From assembly GCA_958450365.1 (NCBI GenBank), contig CAUEEP010000934.1, positions 298,001 through 362,000 of the forward strand: a DNA stretch of 64,000 nt, written 5' to 3'. This stretch comes from Mesorhabditis belari. Its lineage: Eukaryota > Nematoda > Chromadorea > Rhabditida > Rhabditidae. A program made the position numbers and the translations under genes. Under the pieces are notes generated by a model. That model did not search any database. It saw only the letters and a program-made list of their open reading frames with translations, and had not been told where the DNA came from. Positions 11,735 through 23,349 of this stretch are shown here, one piece after another (the stretch's first letter is position 1; each line of letters opens with the position of its first letter).

Positions 11735-12000
11735 AGACCCCACTTTTTTACCGACAACTCTTTCTAATCTTTTAAATTTAGCCAATCTGGATGTCACACT
11801 ATAATTTGAAAAAAATGAAATCGCTTTTTGAATGATTTTGGGATGATTTTGGATGAAAGGTTTTAGAGTGAGCCGTACACCAAAGTCCAAAAATAAAAAT
11901 CATCCAAAAAGCGATTTAATGCCTTCAAATTATAGTGTGACATCCAGATTGGCTAAATCTAAAAGATTAGAAAGAGTTGTTGTTGAAAAAAGTGGAGTTG
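11735..12000. mobile_element. Palindromic element, about 265 bp
   Basis: Arms TTAGCCAATCTGGATGTCAC (11778) and GTGACATCCAGATTGGCTAA (11937) are exact inverses. The pairing extends outward through TCTTTCTAATCTTTTAAA and inward through AATGATTTT. The centre is near 11865. Probably a MITE. Confidence 0.75.
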
Positions 12001-12321
12001 ACTTTTTGAACTTTTTGAAAAAGGATGATTGGGGGCTTTTTTTGGGTGAATCTCATTCAAGAAATCCCCAATTTTCACCGAAACTCAATAGCTCTTTTAT
12101 CCCCCTTCAATCATTTATTCTAAAAGTTCCCAGAGTCGGAAATTTTGCGCAAAATGCTGAAAGCTTTTGGGAAAGCCTTGAATGGGAAAGATTTTTTGGG
12201 TTAAATTTTTGCAAAATGGCCATAAAAGATTGCATTTAAGCATCAACGAAAACACAATTTATATACGGAAAGCCCTATATTTGCTACTGGATAGTTCAGT
12301 GATTAAGAAGATTTTATATAT

Positions 12322-13015
12322 GTCGTAGCCGTTTACGAAATTCAGCCGCTAACGAATGAGGGTATTTCCGGGCATCGAATCAAAAAGTCATCCACATAAA
12401 AAATGTTCATAATACATATATTTTATAATAAATTTTTGAAATTAGCTCATTTAGTTCAGTAGAAAATTTTTTTTGAGCCCCCAAAGTTTAGGTTCAAAAA
12501 TGGCTATAAAAATTTTTCTACCCAGCCAAAAAACTTGTCTAATAGCTCATTTTGTAGCCAATTTAAAGTAGATTCTTAAAGTAAAGCTACATTAAACATT
12601 TGTTTTTCAAAGCTAGGAGAAAGAGGGCGAGGAACGACTTCAGTTGAACTCGGTCGCTGTTTTCACATTTGAGAATTGCCCTGAATTTGTTCCTCGCCCT
12701 CTTTCTCCTACTTTCAACGACAAATTGTTTTAGATGGCTTTACTTTAAGAAACTACATCAAATTGGCTACAAAATGAGCTATTAGGCAAGTTTTTTGGCT
12801 GAGTGGAAAAATTTTTATAGCCATTTTAGGGGGCATTTTTGAACCTAAACTTTGGGGGCTCAAAAAATTTTTTCTTCTGAACCAAATGAGCTAATTTCAA
12901 AAATTTATTATAAAATATATGTATTATGAACATTTTTTATGTGGGTCACTTTTTGATTGGATGCCCGGAAATACCCTCATTCGTTAGCGGCTGAATTTCG
13001 TAAACGGCTACGACA
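12322..13015. mobile_element. Large fold-back element with arms of about 300 bp
   Basis: It begins TGTCGTAGCCGTTTACGAAA and ends with the inverse TTTCGTAAACGGCTACGACA. Arms match for most of their length: AATGAGGGTATTTCCGGGCA pairs with TGCCCGGAAATACCCTCATT, and GAGAAAGAGGGCGAGGAAC with GTTCCTCGCCCTCTTTCTC. The central unpaired part near 12635-12690 is short. No coding capacity. A short fragment with a similar end is near 42090. No clear target-site duplication. Confidence 0.85.
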
Positions 13016-13615
13016 AACGGAAAGCCCTATCTCTCTACAAATTTGGTTCCCTATCTCTACAAATTTGGTTCCTTATCTCTCTAAATTTGGTTCCCTATCT
13101 TTTATAGCTATTTATAGCTATTTAAAGCAATTTATACCAATTTATAGCAATTTTGAATAGAAAATTTTGTATTACATTTTTTCTTAAAGAAAATTGTCTA
13201 AATTGTCTAAATTATCTAAATTTTCTAAATTTTCTTAGTTTTTCAATATTTTCCAATATTGTTTTGTAAAAACAAAATAAAATCCTTTTCTAACCAAAGC
13301 TTGACAATAATTACGAAGAAAAGAGAAAGAAATAAACGAAAGAAAGATGGACAAGTCAAGCAATTTTCTCATTTTCTCTATTCAGAAGATTGGTGGGAAA
13401 AAAATCAAAAAAAAGCTCTGCTCCAGTTACCATTAAACCAATGGGAAGATTAGAAAAGCTTAAAAAGTTGAGAGTAAATAGTAAATAGTAAATAGAAAGC
13501 CAAAAAGTTAAGCTAAAAAAAAGTTGAGAATTTTATGATTTAATTTGATTTGATTTTGATTTTGACTTTTTTCCATTGTAAATGACTTAACTCCCTTTGG
13601 AGGCAGGAAGGACAA

Positions 13616-13690
13616 GGGCGTTGTGGTGTAATGGTTAGCAAGATTGGGCGCTAGGCAGGAGGTCCTGGGTTCAAGTCCCGGCAGTACAGC
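13616..13690 (+). repeat. tRNA-derived sequence (SINE-like), copy A
   Basis: It has a consensus-quality A box (TGGTGTAATGG) and B box (GGTTCAAGTCC), as in a tRNA gene. The acceptor ends do not pair and the anticodon stem is poor, so this is not a functional tRNA. The upstream phrase TTAACTCCCTTTGGAGG closely matches the one before the tRNA-like sequence at 47656, which suggests a shared repeat family. Confidence 0.6.
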
Positions 13691-13904
13691 TGTTTTGGAT
13701 TTTTGCTAGTTTCAAGAATTCCTTATTTCGCAAGAATTCCTTATTTCCTTATGCTAGAATTCCTTATTTCGCAAGATTTTCGCAAGATTGGATTCGCATT
13801 CGATCTGAATTCACAATGATTTGATATCGCTAAAAAATGAAATTCAAGTGCCAGAAAGTGAACGTTTACAGATTTAAAGATACAAAAGATCTAGAAATTC
13901 AAAA

Positions 13905-14378
13905 ATGAAAGCTAGCTTTGGAATGAGAAAGCTGGCTTTGGAATGAGAAAAGCTAGCTTTAGAGTGAGAAAGCTGGCTTTGGAGTGAGAAAGAGCTAGCT
14001 TTGGAATGAGAAAGCTAGCTTTAGAGTGAGAAAGAGCTAGCTTTGGAGTGAGGAAGAGCTGGCTTTGGAGTGAGAAAGAGCTGGCTTTAGAGTGAGAAGA
14101 GCTAGCTTTAGAGTGAGAAAGCTGGCTTTGGAGTGAGAAAGAGCTAGCTTTGGAGTGAGAAAGCTGGCTTTGGAATGAGAAAGCTAGCTTTGGAATGAGG
14201 AAGAGCTAGCTTTGGAAGGAGAAAGCTAGCTTTGGAAGGAGAAAGCTAGCTTTGGAATGAGGAAGAGCTGGCTTTGGAATGAGAAAGAGCTAGCTTTGGA
14301 GGGAGAAAGCTAGCTTTGGAAGGAGAAAGCTAGCTTTGGAATGAGGAAGAGCTGGCTTTGGAATGAGAAAGCTAGCTT
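13905..14378. repeat. 20-23 bp minisatellite
   Basis: About 20 copies of GAGCTAGCTTTGGAGTGAGAA with T/C and G/A variants (GCTAGC alternating with GCTGGC). It is followed by a short (ATCAA)n run at 14380-14405. Confidence 0.9.
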
Positions 14379-15194
14379 CATCAAATCAAATCAAATCAAA
14401 TCAAAGCTTTCATTTCAAAGCTGAATATCTTTAATGAATGAAAAACTCCTACAAATGCACACATCATTTTTCTGAATGAATGAAATTGAATGAAACAAAT
14501 CGGAACGTGTTTTCCGTATCTAAATGAATTCAATTTTAGCGGAAAACTCAAATCGGACAAACAATTTTTACAATTTTAGTTAAAAACTGAAAATCAAATA
14601 TGAATCATAAAATTCTCAACTTTTTTTAGCTTAACTTTTTGGCTTTCTATTTACTCGCAACTTTTTAAGCTTTTCTAACCCTCCCGCTGGCTTAATGGTA
14701 ACTGGAGATTGTAATTAGCTCAAGTTTGGGGTCAAACTTGAGCTTGTTTGTCAAATTTTTTAGTGAAATTTGAGAAAAGTCTTGTGCCGAAAACACAATC
14801 CCATCATTTCTCGAGTTTTTTTCAAAAAAAAAAAACTAACAATAGTTAATTGCTGATGGTTAAACTGTGAACTCAAGAAAAAACAAAAAAAAAACATACA
14901 GAAGTTGAAGGAGACTATTTCAAGCTCCAGCTAGCATTGAACTAAACTTAAGTAGGGCAAATCTAGCTACAATAGTCAACTGGATTACTGTAAAACGAGA
15001 CGTACGAGACGAGACGTCTCGTGCTGATGGCTGATCGTTGTACGAGACGCGCTCCCGATCCTCACTCGATTGTCGCCAACAAGGCCTTGAATTGGAGGCG
15101 ATTCGAGTGACACCACCAAGGGGACAAGAGTCGGTGGAAGCCACCATCACCATCAGCCATCAGCACACTTGCCATAGCTTTTGGACCTGGTTCC

Positions 15195-15445
15195 CTGGAC
15201 TTCCACCCCATCATCAGCCATCAGCGCATCCACCCCACCCAACAGCCTCAGCACATCCATCCCACCACCCCACCATCAGCCTCAGCACATCCATCCCACC
15301 ACCCCACCCATCAGCCTCAGCACATCCATCCCACCACCCCACCATCAGCCCCACACCACCCACCACCCACCACGCCCAGCAATCCACCCCACCCCACCAT
15401 CAGCCATCAGCACATCCATCCCACCACCCCACCATCAGCCACTCT
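15195..15445. repeat. CCACC-rich minisatellite
   Basis: Repeats of CAGCACATCCATCCCACCAC with CCCCACCATCAGC variants. Open frames across it are Pro/His/Ser low complexity and probably not genes. Confidence 0.8.
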
Positions 15446-15687
15446 ACCCACTCATCCACTACCACATCACACAAAGAGAAGTCTTTCCGAGGTACACTCA
15501 AACTTCAATCAATTCATTTTGACATCATTTTTTCGAAAAAAAACAATACTCTTGATTCTGACTAGTTTTTTTTACTAGTATTTTTTATTACTATTCTAGT
15601 TTTCAATTTCATTCGCAAAACTACATTGAGACTTATCGTTCGAATAAATTCTACAAGAAATTTGACCCAAAACCAAATCACTACGGA

Positions 15688-15807
15688 GTACTTTGTGCTC
15701 AAATCTGTAAACGCTTTTCTCGTGCACTGAATTCTTCATTTTTTTCTTGAAAATGAAGAATTCAGTACGGCAGAAGGGATCTATTTACGGGTTTAAACAC
15801 AAAGTAC
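15688..15807. repeat. Dispersed hairpin repeat, copy 3
   Basis: GTGCACTGAATTCTTCATTT pairs with AAAATGAAGAATTCAGTACG. Outer arms GTACTTTGTGCTC and CACAAAGTAC are also inverse. Confidence 0.85.
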
Positions 15808-16265
15808 AAAGTACAACGTAGAGCACAAAGTACATTAAATTGGGAATCAATGGCTATTACTGAAAATTCAGCTGAAATAGTAACAAAGCAAAAATTCGTA
15901 TTCCAAAAAACCCTCAAAAAAAAGTGGCAAAAGAGTGGCAAATTTGTCGCAATCCTTTTATTTGTTTTTTTTTTCACCGCAAGAAACGGGAAAGCAATGA
16001 GAATTCGCATGAATCTTCCATTACCCGTTCTCCCTTCTCCATTTTCGAACTGATGTTTGTGATTGATGATTGAGGAATGGAATTGTTGAGGAAATGAATT
16101 GGAGATGAATTGGAAATGAAAGTACGAACAGTTTTGAATAGGTATTTTACGAAATATTGACAAGCGACAGCGACAATTGTGAACGATATACATGAACGAT
16201 ATACAATTCAAGTACAAAACTCTAACAGCGCCATCAATTTTGTCCATACAACCTTTGGCTAACGA
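15808..16265. other. Spacer without recognised gene
   Basis: Open frames of up to 161 codons exist on the minus strand, but their composition looks like translated AT-rich sequence and I see no domain or splice context. Confidence 0.5.
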
Positions 16266-16339
16266 TTGATTATTGTTTTAAACAAAAGCAAAACCTTAAT
16301 TACCTTTTCGGTAAAGAAAAAAAATGAATTTTTTAAACT

Positions 16340-17330
16340 ACGAGATTACGCAGCTCGACCAAGACCTAAGAAGTACGGATATGCGTCAACTCCAGAAGAC
16401 CAGAAGTCGTCAGAAGAAGACTGGACAGCACTAGGAAGCATCAAAGATGTCACAAAGATACTCAAGAATCACCAGAGCACTCGGGCAAACCTACGCTTCG
16501 CAGACGACATCGTGCTCTGCGCCAAGACACCAGAAGAAGCCCAACGGATGCTTGAAGACCTCGACCGAGTCAGCAAGAAGATTGGCCTCGAGATGAACAA
16601 GAAAAAGTCTCAGAGCATGAGGAACGCATGATGCCCACCTGGAGAGATCAAGCTGGAAGGCCAACCACTAGAAGTCACTCCCTACACCTACCTCGGAAGA
16701 AGCATCAACATGGAGGGAGACCTAAGACCAGAAGTCGTCAGAAGAAGACGAGCGGCCTGGACAGCAGTAGGAGGCATCAAAGAAATCACAAAGATACTCA
16801 AGAATCACCAGAGGACTCGGGCAAACCTCTTCGACAGCACCGTCCTCCCGGCACGCTGCTACGGGACAGAGACCTGGGCCACGGCACAGACCACTGAACG
16901 AGCCCTGAGAACGACGCATCGAGCCCTTGAAAGGAACCTCATCGGGTACAATAGGAAGACGCAGCTCGACCAAGACCTAAGAAGTACCGATATGCGCCTC
17001 TCGGGAACCAGAGATCCAGTGGAAGTGATCGAGAGAAAAAGACTCAGAAGCCAGAAGGAAAGACGACAGATGGACGATACGGATCACAGAGTGGCTGTCA
17101 CGAGACCAGAAGAGGCCCATCGGAAGACCAGCAACGAGGTGGAGCACAAGAGTGGCAGAGACGGTCAGATGGCAGAGGTCAGAAGGATGGCTAGAGTGCA
17201 ACCCTCACCAGCACAAGCAAGTCGAAGATTTCGAACCAAGAACAATCAAGATAGGAAACACTGGATGACAATAGCAAGGGATCGAGAAATGTGGAAGCGG
17301 GTTGTGATCTGCGCAAATAGGAACACCTAA
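16340..17330 (+). pseudogene. Rearranged non-LTR retrotransposon (LINE) fragment
   Basis: The reverse-transcriptase signature LRFADDIVLCA occurs at about 16494, followed by LEDLDRVSKKIGLEMNKKKS, typical of LINE-type endonuclease/reverse-transcriptase polyproteins. A later frame carries the post-RT region (LPARCYGTETWATAQ, then HWMTIARDREMWKRVV near 17255). The order is scrambled. The block AGACCAGAAGTCGTCAGAAG occurs at both 16397 and 16727, and GCAGCTCGACCAAGACCTAA at both 16351 and 16961. Several frames are needed to read it, so it is a dead, internally duplicated copy. The G+C content is clearly higher than that of the surroundings. Confidence 0.8.
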
Positions 17331-17531
17331 GTGCGAAAACAGATCAAAAAAAAGTACGAGATTTGGCAAAAAACGCTTTTACGGGTTGTTTAGAAACTAA
17401 AAGGTACTTTTCTTTAATACTTTTCTTTTAAAATTAACAATTAACAACAAAATAACAAAAGAAAAATAATATTTAATGAGTAGAATCTCCATTTTTGAAT
17501 TCCACCTCAAAAAAAGGCCGACAAGGCCTTT

Positions 17532-17897
17532 AAAAAATACCGACTGGGGCTACCAGTGGTGAATTTATCGCATACACGAAATATATCAATGACAATACAA
17601 CGACACACACAATACTAGGCTATATCTTAACTTAACCCACGTCATGACAGACGGCTCCCTAACCCTAAGCTCAATGGGGAACTAAATAGCTTTTTTGGTG
17701 GTGAAGGGAAGATGACGATGAAGGAGTGGCTTGTCACTTTAAAGAACTGGGGCCACAACCACCAGACTGCCCTCCAGAAAACCTCTCAACCCGAAGGGAA
17801 AGGAAATCCGAAGGGGGTGACCATGTCGCATGTGGGGTTCGAACCCTCGACCTTCCGATTAAGATAAAAGACACTTAACCAGTCAGCCACACGTGCT
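17532..17897 (-). repeat. tRNA-derived SINE, copy 1
   Basis: Read leftward, it begins with a tRNA-like head, GCACGTGTGGCTGACTGGTT. It has a B box, GGTTCGAACCC, and an acceptor stem that pairs at 6 of 7 positions with CACATGC. An unrelated body of about 270 bp follows and ends in T6, a Pol III-type terminator. It is nearly identical over its length to 58535-58902, which supports a mobile SINE. Confidence 0.85.
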
Positions 17898-18195
17898 CTT
17901 CGAAAGAATCTTAAGGAATTTTTAGCCTCAAAAACAAAACGTACGCAATAAGACGACAGAATTTTTAATTCAAAATATTTTCGTCTATTTCCGCTTTTCC
18001 TTTCAATAAAAAAATCGTCAATTTGCACGATAGCCGTCAATTTTTTTTTTTTCTTCAATTTTCCCACAACGCGGAAGTTTCCCAAAAGTTTCCCAAAAAG
18101 TCTCTTTTGCGTAGTTTTTTTCATCAATAACCAAATTTAGCTCATTATTTTAAAAAGATTTTCTTTTGAAAGTCTTTTAAATGTTAAAAACGTTT

Positions 18196-18412
18196 TTTGG
18201 AGGCCTTTAAATGATAAAATGGCTTTTTGGAGGCCTTTAAATGATAAAATGGCTTTTTGGAGGCCTTTAAATGATAAAATGGCTTTTTGGAGGCCTTTAA
18301 ATGATAAAATGGCTTTTTGGAGGCCTTTAAATGATAAAATGGCTTTTTGGAGGCCTTTAAATGATAAAATGGCTTTTTGGAGGCCTTTAAATGATAAAAT
18401 GGCTTTTTGAAA
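18196..18412. repeat. 30-bp minisatellite, about 7 copies
   Basis: Near-perfect copies of GGCTTTTTGGAGGCCTTTAAATGATAAAAT. The array is homogeneous, which suggests recent expansion. It is open in one frame only because the unit is divisible by three. Confidence 0.95.
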
Positions 18413-18467
18413 GTCTTTTGAACATCAAAAAACGTTTTTTGAAAAGTCTTTTTGAAAATTTTTAGAA

Positions 18468-18640
18468 AAATCCAGAAAAATCAAATCAAAATCAAAAAAA
18501 TCGTCATTAAAATCAAAAAAATCAAATCAAAATCAATCAAAATCAAATCAAAATCAATCAAAATCAATCAAAATCAACTCAAAATCAAATCAAAATCAAA
18601 AAAATCGTCATTAAAATCAAATAAAATCAAATAAATCATT
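18468..18640. repeat. AAATC-rich simple repeat
   Basis: Degenerate (AAAATCAAATC)n. Confidence 0.85.
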
Positions 18641-19074
18641 TTTGAAATCACGTCATACTTTAAATTCTTAAAAATTGACAAGAAAGAGTTTGAATTTTCA
18701 AAATTTCGACCAAGGAAAAGATCAAAAATCTTCACGAATTGAATGGAAATGAAAGGTGTCAGGAATTTGTTCGTCAATGGAAAAAAAGGAGACAGGAAAT
18801 CGGAGCCTTTCTAGAGAAGGGGGACGGTGATAAAGGAACAGGAAAGAACATTTTAAAGCCCGGATTAACCCTGGTGAGCTTAAATTTGCTTGATTAAATG
18901 CTTGGATTTACTATTAATCATTCAGCATATTCAATTGTTAAAAAAGTTTTTTTTTGTTAAAAACTAAAGCGACAAAAAAGAAATAACAAAACACAAAAAA
19001 AATGGAAAAATTGGAAAGAAAGGGAGACGGGAAATCGGAGCTTTTCTGGAGTAGAGTGTGTTCCTCGCGAGTAA

Positions 19075-19310
19075 GTAATTACTCGAGTAAACTTGCATGA
19101 GTAAGAGCTGGAGTAAGAGCTCGAGTAATAGCTCGAGTAAGAACTCGAGTAAGAGCTGGAGTAAGAGCTAGAGTAATAGCTCGAGTAAGAACTCGAGTAA
19201 GAGCTAGAGTAATAGCTAGAGTAAGAGCTAGAGTAAGAGCCAGAGTAAGAGCTAGAGTAATAGCTCGAGTAAGAGCTCGAGTAAGAGCTCGAGTAATAGC
19301 TCGAGCAATG
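19075..19310. repeat. 12-bp minisatellite GAGTAAGAGCTC
   Basis: Roughly 19 copies of GAGTAAGAGCTC/GAGTAATAGCTA. It is preceded at 19055 by GAGTGTGTTCCTCGCGAGTA. A similar phrase GTGTTCCTTTAGAGTAA is at 24617, and an inverse GAGGAACACACTCTA is at 25977, so this may be an end of a repeated element. Confidence 0.85.
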
Positions 19311-19333
19311 CGTTTTCTAAAAAGTCAATTTTT

Positions 19334-19530
19334 GGGGGTGGGACAAATGCGACCTTTTTTTTTGCGCACCCGGCCAAAAGCGAACCTTTTTTTTGTTGGA
19401 AAAGGCCCTAAAGCTTCAAAAATGTTTCCACATAGGGAAATCGTATGCGTAGATTCCGAATTTCGACAAATCACACCTCGCTGACACGTCAAATTTGGGC
19501 TAAAAGGCAAAAACTGCGGAAAAGTGTTAA
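19334..19530. mobile_element. Half copy of the ACAAATGCGACC MITE
   Basis: It matches the left half of 4185-4545 (GACAAATGCGACCTTTTTTT, then GACACGTCAAATTTGGGCTA) and stops near the hairpin centre. Confidence 0.8.
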
Positions 19531-19879
19531 GTTGTGTGATGGGACGGTGATAAAGGAACAGGAAGGAATATTTTAAAGCACGGATTAACCCTGGTGAGCT
19601 TGAAGCTTGAATTTGCTTGATTAAATGCTTAATTCAGCAGATCCATTCAGCAGATCCAATTGTTAAAAACTCAAGCGAAAAAAAAGAAAGAATAAACAAA
19701 ACAAGTGAATGAAGATGTTTGGAAGAGCGTCAAGGAAATCAGAAAAGAAATCAGAAAAGAAATCAACTTTTCCGGTTGATAAGTTCAGAGCGGAAAGGAA
19801 TAGAGAAAAATAGAGAAAAATAGAGAAAAATAGATTACTGTAGTCGGCTAGAGAATAGATTATTGTAAATAGCAAGACA

Positions 19880-21190
19880 TATGGAGTTAGCTAGAATCCC
19901 TGCAAAGTAGGGAAGCTAGAATCCCTGCAAAGTAGGGAAGAAGTAGAATCCCTGCAAAGTACGGTAATGAGTCCATAAAGTGTCTTAGAAAGCAATTAGA
20001 GCTTAGAGCAATTAGAGCATCCCAGGGTTACGGTAACAAGTAGAAAATGTATGTAATTTAAAATTTCTCAATCTATTCAAGAATTCTACATTTTAGCTTT
20101 CTTTCATTTCATTCCTTTCTTTCTTTCTTTTGGCTTTCTTTCTTTTGGCTTTCTTTCATTTCATTCTTTTTCCTTTTTCTAACTAAGAATGCTAGGCGAC
20201 GTGAGATTTATTCACCACCAAATCCACATTAATTTTTTTGTTAAAACAAAGAAAAACATTAGAGAAAGCTTTACATTTCAATAATTTCATTATTATTTTC
20301 AATTTTTCATTTAACGAGATGAATTTGAAACAAAATAAAGCAAGAGAAGGGGTTTTAGAAGAAAGAAAAGGCTTGAATGAGTTGAATGAGTTCAGTGATT
20401 GACGGATTTGGTTCCTTTTCTTTACAGATCTTTTTGTAGAGATCTGTAGAGAAAAGGAACCAAATCTGTCGAGGAAAGGAAACAAATCAAAATTTGGCTC
20501 GCGCGAGGAATCTTCGACCAGCCATTGACCAGCCATCTTAAGAGAAAAGGAACCAAATCAAAGAGAAAAGGATTTCGACCAGCGACCAGCCATCAAAGTC
20601 CGGAGTAGAACCGTTAGACCGAACAACTCGCCATTCCAAAAAGCACCGTTTACAATTGCCTCAAAAGGATCAAGCTTACCAATTCGGCAATAAATAGTTG
20701 TTGTTTGAGCCTCCTCAGTTTTCTCAGTCGACACCTCCTCGGTTAGAAGTCTTGAATAAAATGCACCCCACCAACCGATTCCCCGACCTTCGGGCATAAA
20801 TTTGTACCATTAAAACTTGAGAATCATTCACAGAACAAAAGAAAAACCCTAATGACTGGTACTGGCCTTTGTGTGACCGCATCATCGCTCTCCATCTGGC
20901 AAACCGCTCGGTTATAGGATGCTTTACTTTTCAAAAACGGAGCTGACTTTATCCTTTAATACCTCGTAAATTATTGATAAACTTTAAAGTCGGTTTTCTC
21001 TTTTATCCTAGAAAGGACACTGACATTTCACCGAAATCTGACAAATCAGGACACAAAAATCTGGTTTTTAACGCGATCTTGTAACATTAAAGTCTTCTCT
21101 CATCTCCCGATCCATCCAACTTTCCCTTCCTCATCTCATCTCGAAATGAACCTCGAAACATCTAATCTTATTTCAAGAATTTTCAAAAAC
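19880..21190. other. Repeat-poor spacer without recognised gene
   Basis: It holds a 3x short repeat GTAGAATCCCTGCAAAGTA (19905-19960) and pyrimidine-rich TTTCTTTC runs. A minus-strand frame of 79 codons (20558-20797) looks mildly protein-like but has no recognisable domain or splice partners. Confidence 0.45.
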
Positions 21191-21192
21191 CA

Positions 21193-21268
21193 AATGCCCC
21201 AAGCGGGAACGAACCCCCGTCTTCTGCCTAAGAGCCAGAAACTCTGGCATTGCGCCATTTGAACGAAT
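21193..21268 (-). repeat. tRNA-like sequence
   Basis: Read leftward it has a D-arm-like GGCGCAATGCCAGAG, an anticodon-like TTCTGGCTCTTAGGCAGAA and a B-box-like GGGGTTCGTTCCCGC. The outer ends pair as CAAATG/CATTTG. The anticodon loop would be 9 nt, so a pseudo-tRNA is more likely than a functional gene. Confidence 0.5.
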
Positions 21269-21469
21269 TGAGCCCCCACCTTTTCGGCGTCCTTTATCCT
21301 CCCTCTAGAGACTTTCTTTGGGGCTCAGTTGACAAGCGTTCACCGTTTTCGGCGAACGTTCGGCTTCATTATGCTCAAATTTTTGGGAACAATTTTTGGG
21401 AACAATTCTGGCCACAATTTTGGTCACAATTTTGGCCACAATTTTGCCCACAGTTTTGCCTTAAATTTG

Positions 21470-21597
21470 TTGCCCTTATTGAGATCTACAAAATGAAACC
21501 AAAATCATAAAGATTGGCCAACTTAGAAGAAAGTTATGGCGAGTTGCGCAGATGACCCAGTTGCGGGAAAATAATTTTGCGCAAATTAGCCTACCCG
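21470..21597. mobile_element. Half copy of the GGGTAGGCTAATTT TIR element
   Basis: It matches the right half of 26372-26626 (AAAATCATAAAGATTGGC, GAAAGTTATGGYGAGTTGCG) and ends with the degraded terminus GCAAATTAGCCTACCC. Confidence 0.75.
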
Positions 21598-22734
21598 GAT
21601 TTTTCCGGCGTTTTTCTCAGGACTCAGGACTGACTAATCAAACTCTATCATTTGAAAGCCATTCTATTCTATTAGTATCATTTGAAAGCCATTCTATAAA
21701 ACTAAAGAAATAATTAATCTCTAATAAAGGTTAGGGTCGTTTAAAGTGACTAAAGATTATAAAAAATTCTGAAAGAGCTCAAGAGCTCAAAGCTTACGTT
21801 GAAACACTTCGTAAGTCCTTGTGTTTTGAAAGTGGCTCTTGATTTTCTTCTCGTTTCCTTTCGTAATTTCATTTGTGTCACTCTTGACGAAGACAACGAG
21901 AAATCAGATATCCGGAGGAAAAGAAAAAAAGGAATTTGAACGGATTTACTGAAAGAATGGGATCGTTGATTGGCTTTACACTTGAGAAAACAAGGGTTTT
22001 TAGTTTTGGTTTTAGTTTTTTTTGGTTTTAGGTTTTTTAGGTAAAGTTTTTTTATATTTTATTAGCTTCACATGATTAGCTTCGCTATGAGATCATTATA
22101 TATGTTTTATTCAGGCTAAGCTAATCAAAAAGAAGCTGAATAGAAGCTAATCAAAAAAAATCATAACCACATCTAACATATTGCTACAAAACTTTCACAA
22201 AAAAAGAAAGAAAGAGGCTTTGAAATTCTTGATGCGACTTAGGGTCGAAAAAGAATTTTATCGCCGAAAATAAGATCAAATTAAAGTACGGCGACCGTAA
22301 AGTACGATAAAAGACCGTAAAGTACGATAAAAGACTGTAAAGCACGATAAAAGCCCCGTAAAGTACGATAAAAGGGGTTTTTAAATCAAAAACTCTAAGT
22401 CTAGTCTCATAATTTGGAATAAGAGAAGAAGGGAAACAACGAGTGTATGCTTTTTTTTAGTGAAACACCGTTGGACCATTTTTTCAACCAAGTTGATAAG
22501 TTTCTTAATGGAAGGTGACCATACGATGGTGGCGTACTCGAGCAAAGTCTTAGTTTTACTCCTAGTTTTACTTCTAGTTATCCCTATTACCCAAATGTTG
22601 TTAAGAAAAAGAAACTCATAATAATGGGAAAAAGAATCAATTTTTTTTCCTTACTATTCCTTAGTTTTCTAATCGTTGTTTACTGCTTTCGGAGCTTCTT
22701 TTTTCACCCGGAACTGCTTAGAAAGCTAAAGAAA

Positions 22735-22890
22735 AGTTAGAAAGCTTTACAAGGAAAGCTTTAAAAGGAAAGCTTGCTTAGAAAGCTTTACAAGGAAAGC
22801 TTTAAAAGGAAAGCTTGCTTAGAAAGCTTTACAAGGAAAGCTTTAAAAGGAAAGCTTGCTTAGAAAGCTTTACAAGGAAAGCTTCCCAAT
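22735..22890. repeat. 42-bp tandem repeat, 3 to 4 copies
   Basis: Near-identical units containing GCTTGCTTAGAAAGCTTTAC and AAGGAAAGCTTTAAAAGGAA. Confidence 0.85.
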
Positions 22891-22964
22891 CAAAGCTTCC
22901 CAATCAAAGCTTTCTAATCAAAACATAAAATTAGCTCAGGATTGAATCATCAATTATAAAAGGA

Positions 22965-23343
22965 TATACCGTATTTACTCTATTAGTGGGGTCCCCCACT
23001 ATTTTTTCAATCCCCTTCCAGACGACCCCACTATTAGAGAGGACCCCACTATTAGAGAAATTTAAAAGAACATAAAACCAAAGTTTTAAGTTGAAAAGAT
23101 ATCAATTTTTCTCCGAAATTCTTGAAAAAACAAGTTTGGCTTCATATTTTATTCAGCTTTAACCGTAACAAAACATTAACAAACAGTAAAAGAACTAATC
23201 CAAGAGATCAACAATTGATGTATCACTTTCGTTACCAATATTAGAGAGGACCCCACTATTTTTTCAACCCCCCTCCAGACGACCCCACTATTAGAGAGGA
23301 CCCCACTATTAGAGAGGACCCCACTAATAGAGTAAATACGGTA
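22965..23343. mobile_element. TIR element ending ACCGTATTTACTCTATTAGT
   Basis: The left end ACCGTATTTACTCTATTAGT is the inverse of the right end ACTAATAGAGTAAATACGGT. Both subterminal regions carry multiple GACCCCACTATTAGAGAG phrases. Flanking sequences at 22370 and 23345 share AAAAGGGGTTTTTAAAT. No transposase is visible, so it is probably a MITE. Confidence 0.8.
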
Positions 23344-23349
23344 AAAGGG

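Noticed and set aside
13616..13690. Functional tRNA gene
   Set aside because: Promoter boxes are good but acceptor and anticodon stems do not pair; treated as tRNA-derived repeat.
15762..16247. 161-codon minus-strand frame
   Set aside because: Overlaps a dispersed hairpin repeat and has the composition of translated AT-rich spacer.
20558..20797. 79-codon minus-strand frame beginning MPEGRGIGWWGAFYSRLL
   Set aside because: Looks mildly protein-like, but no family, splice sites or neighbours support it.
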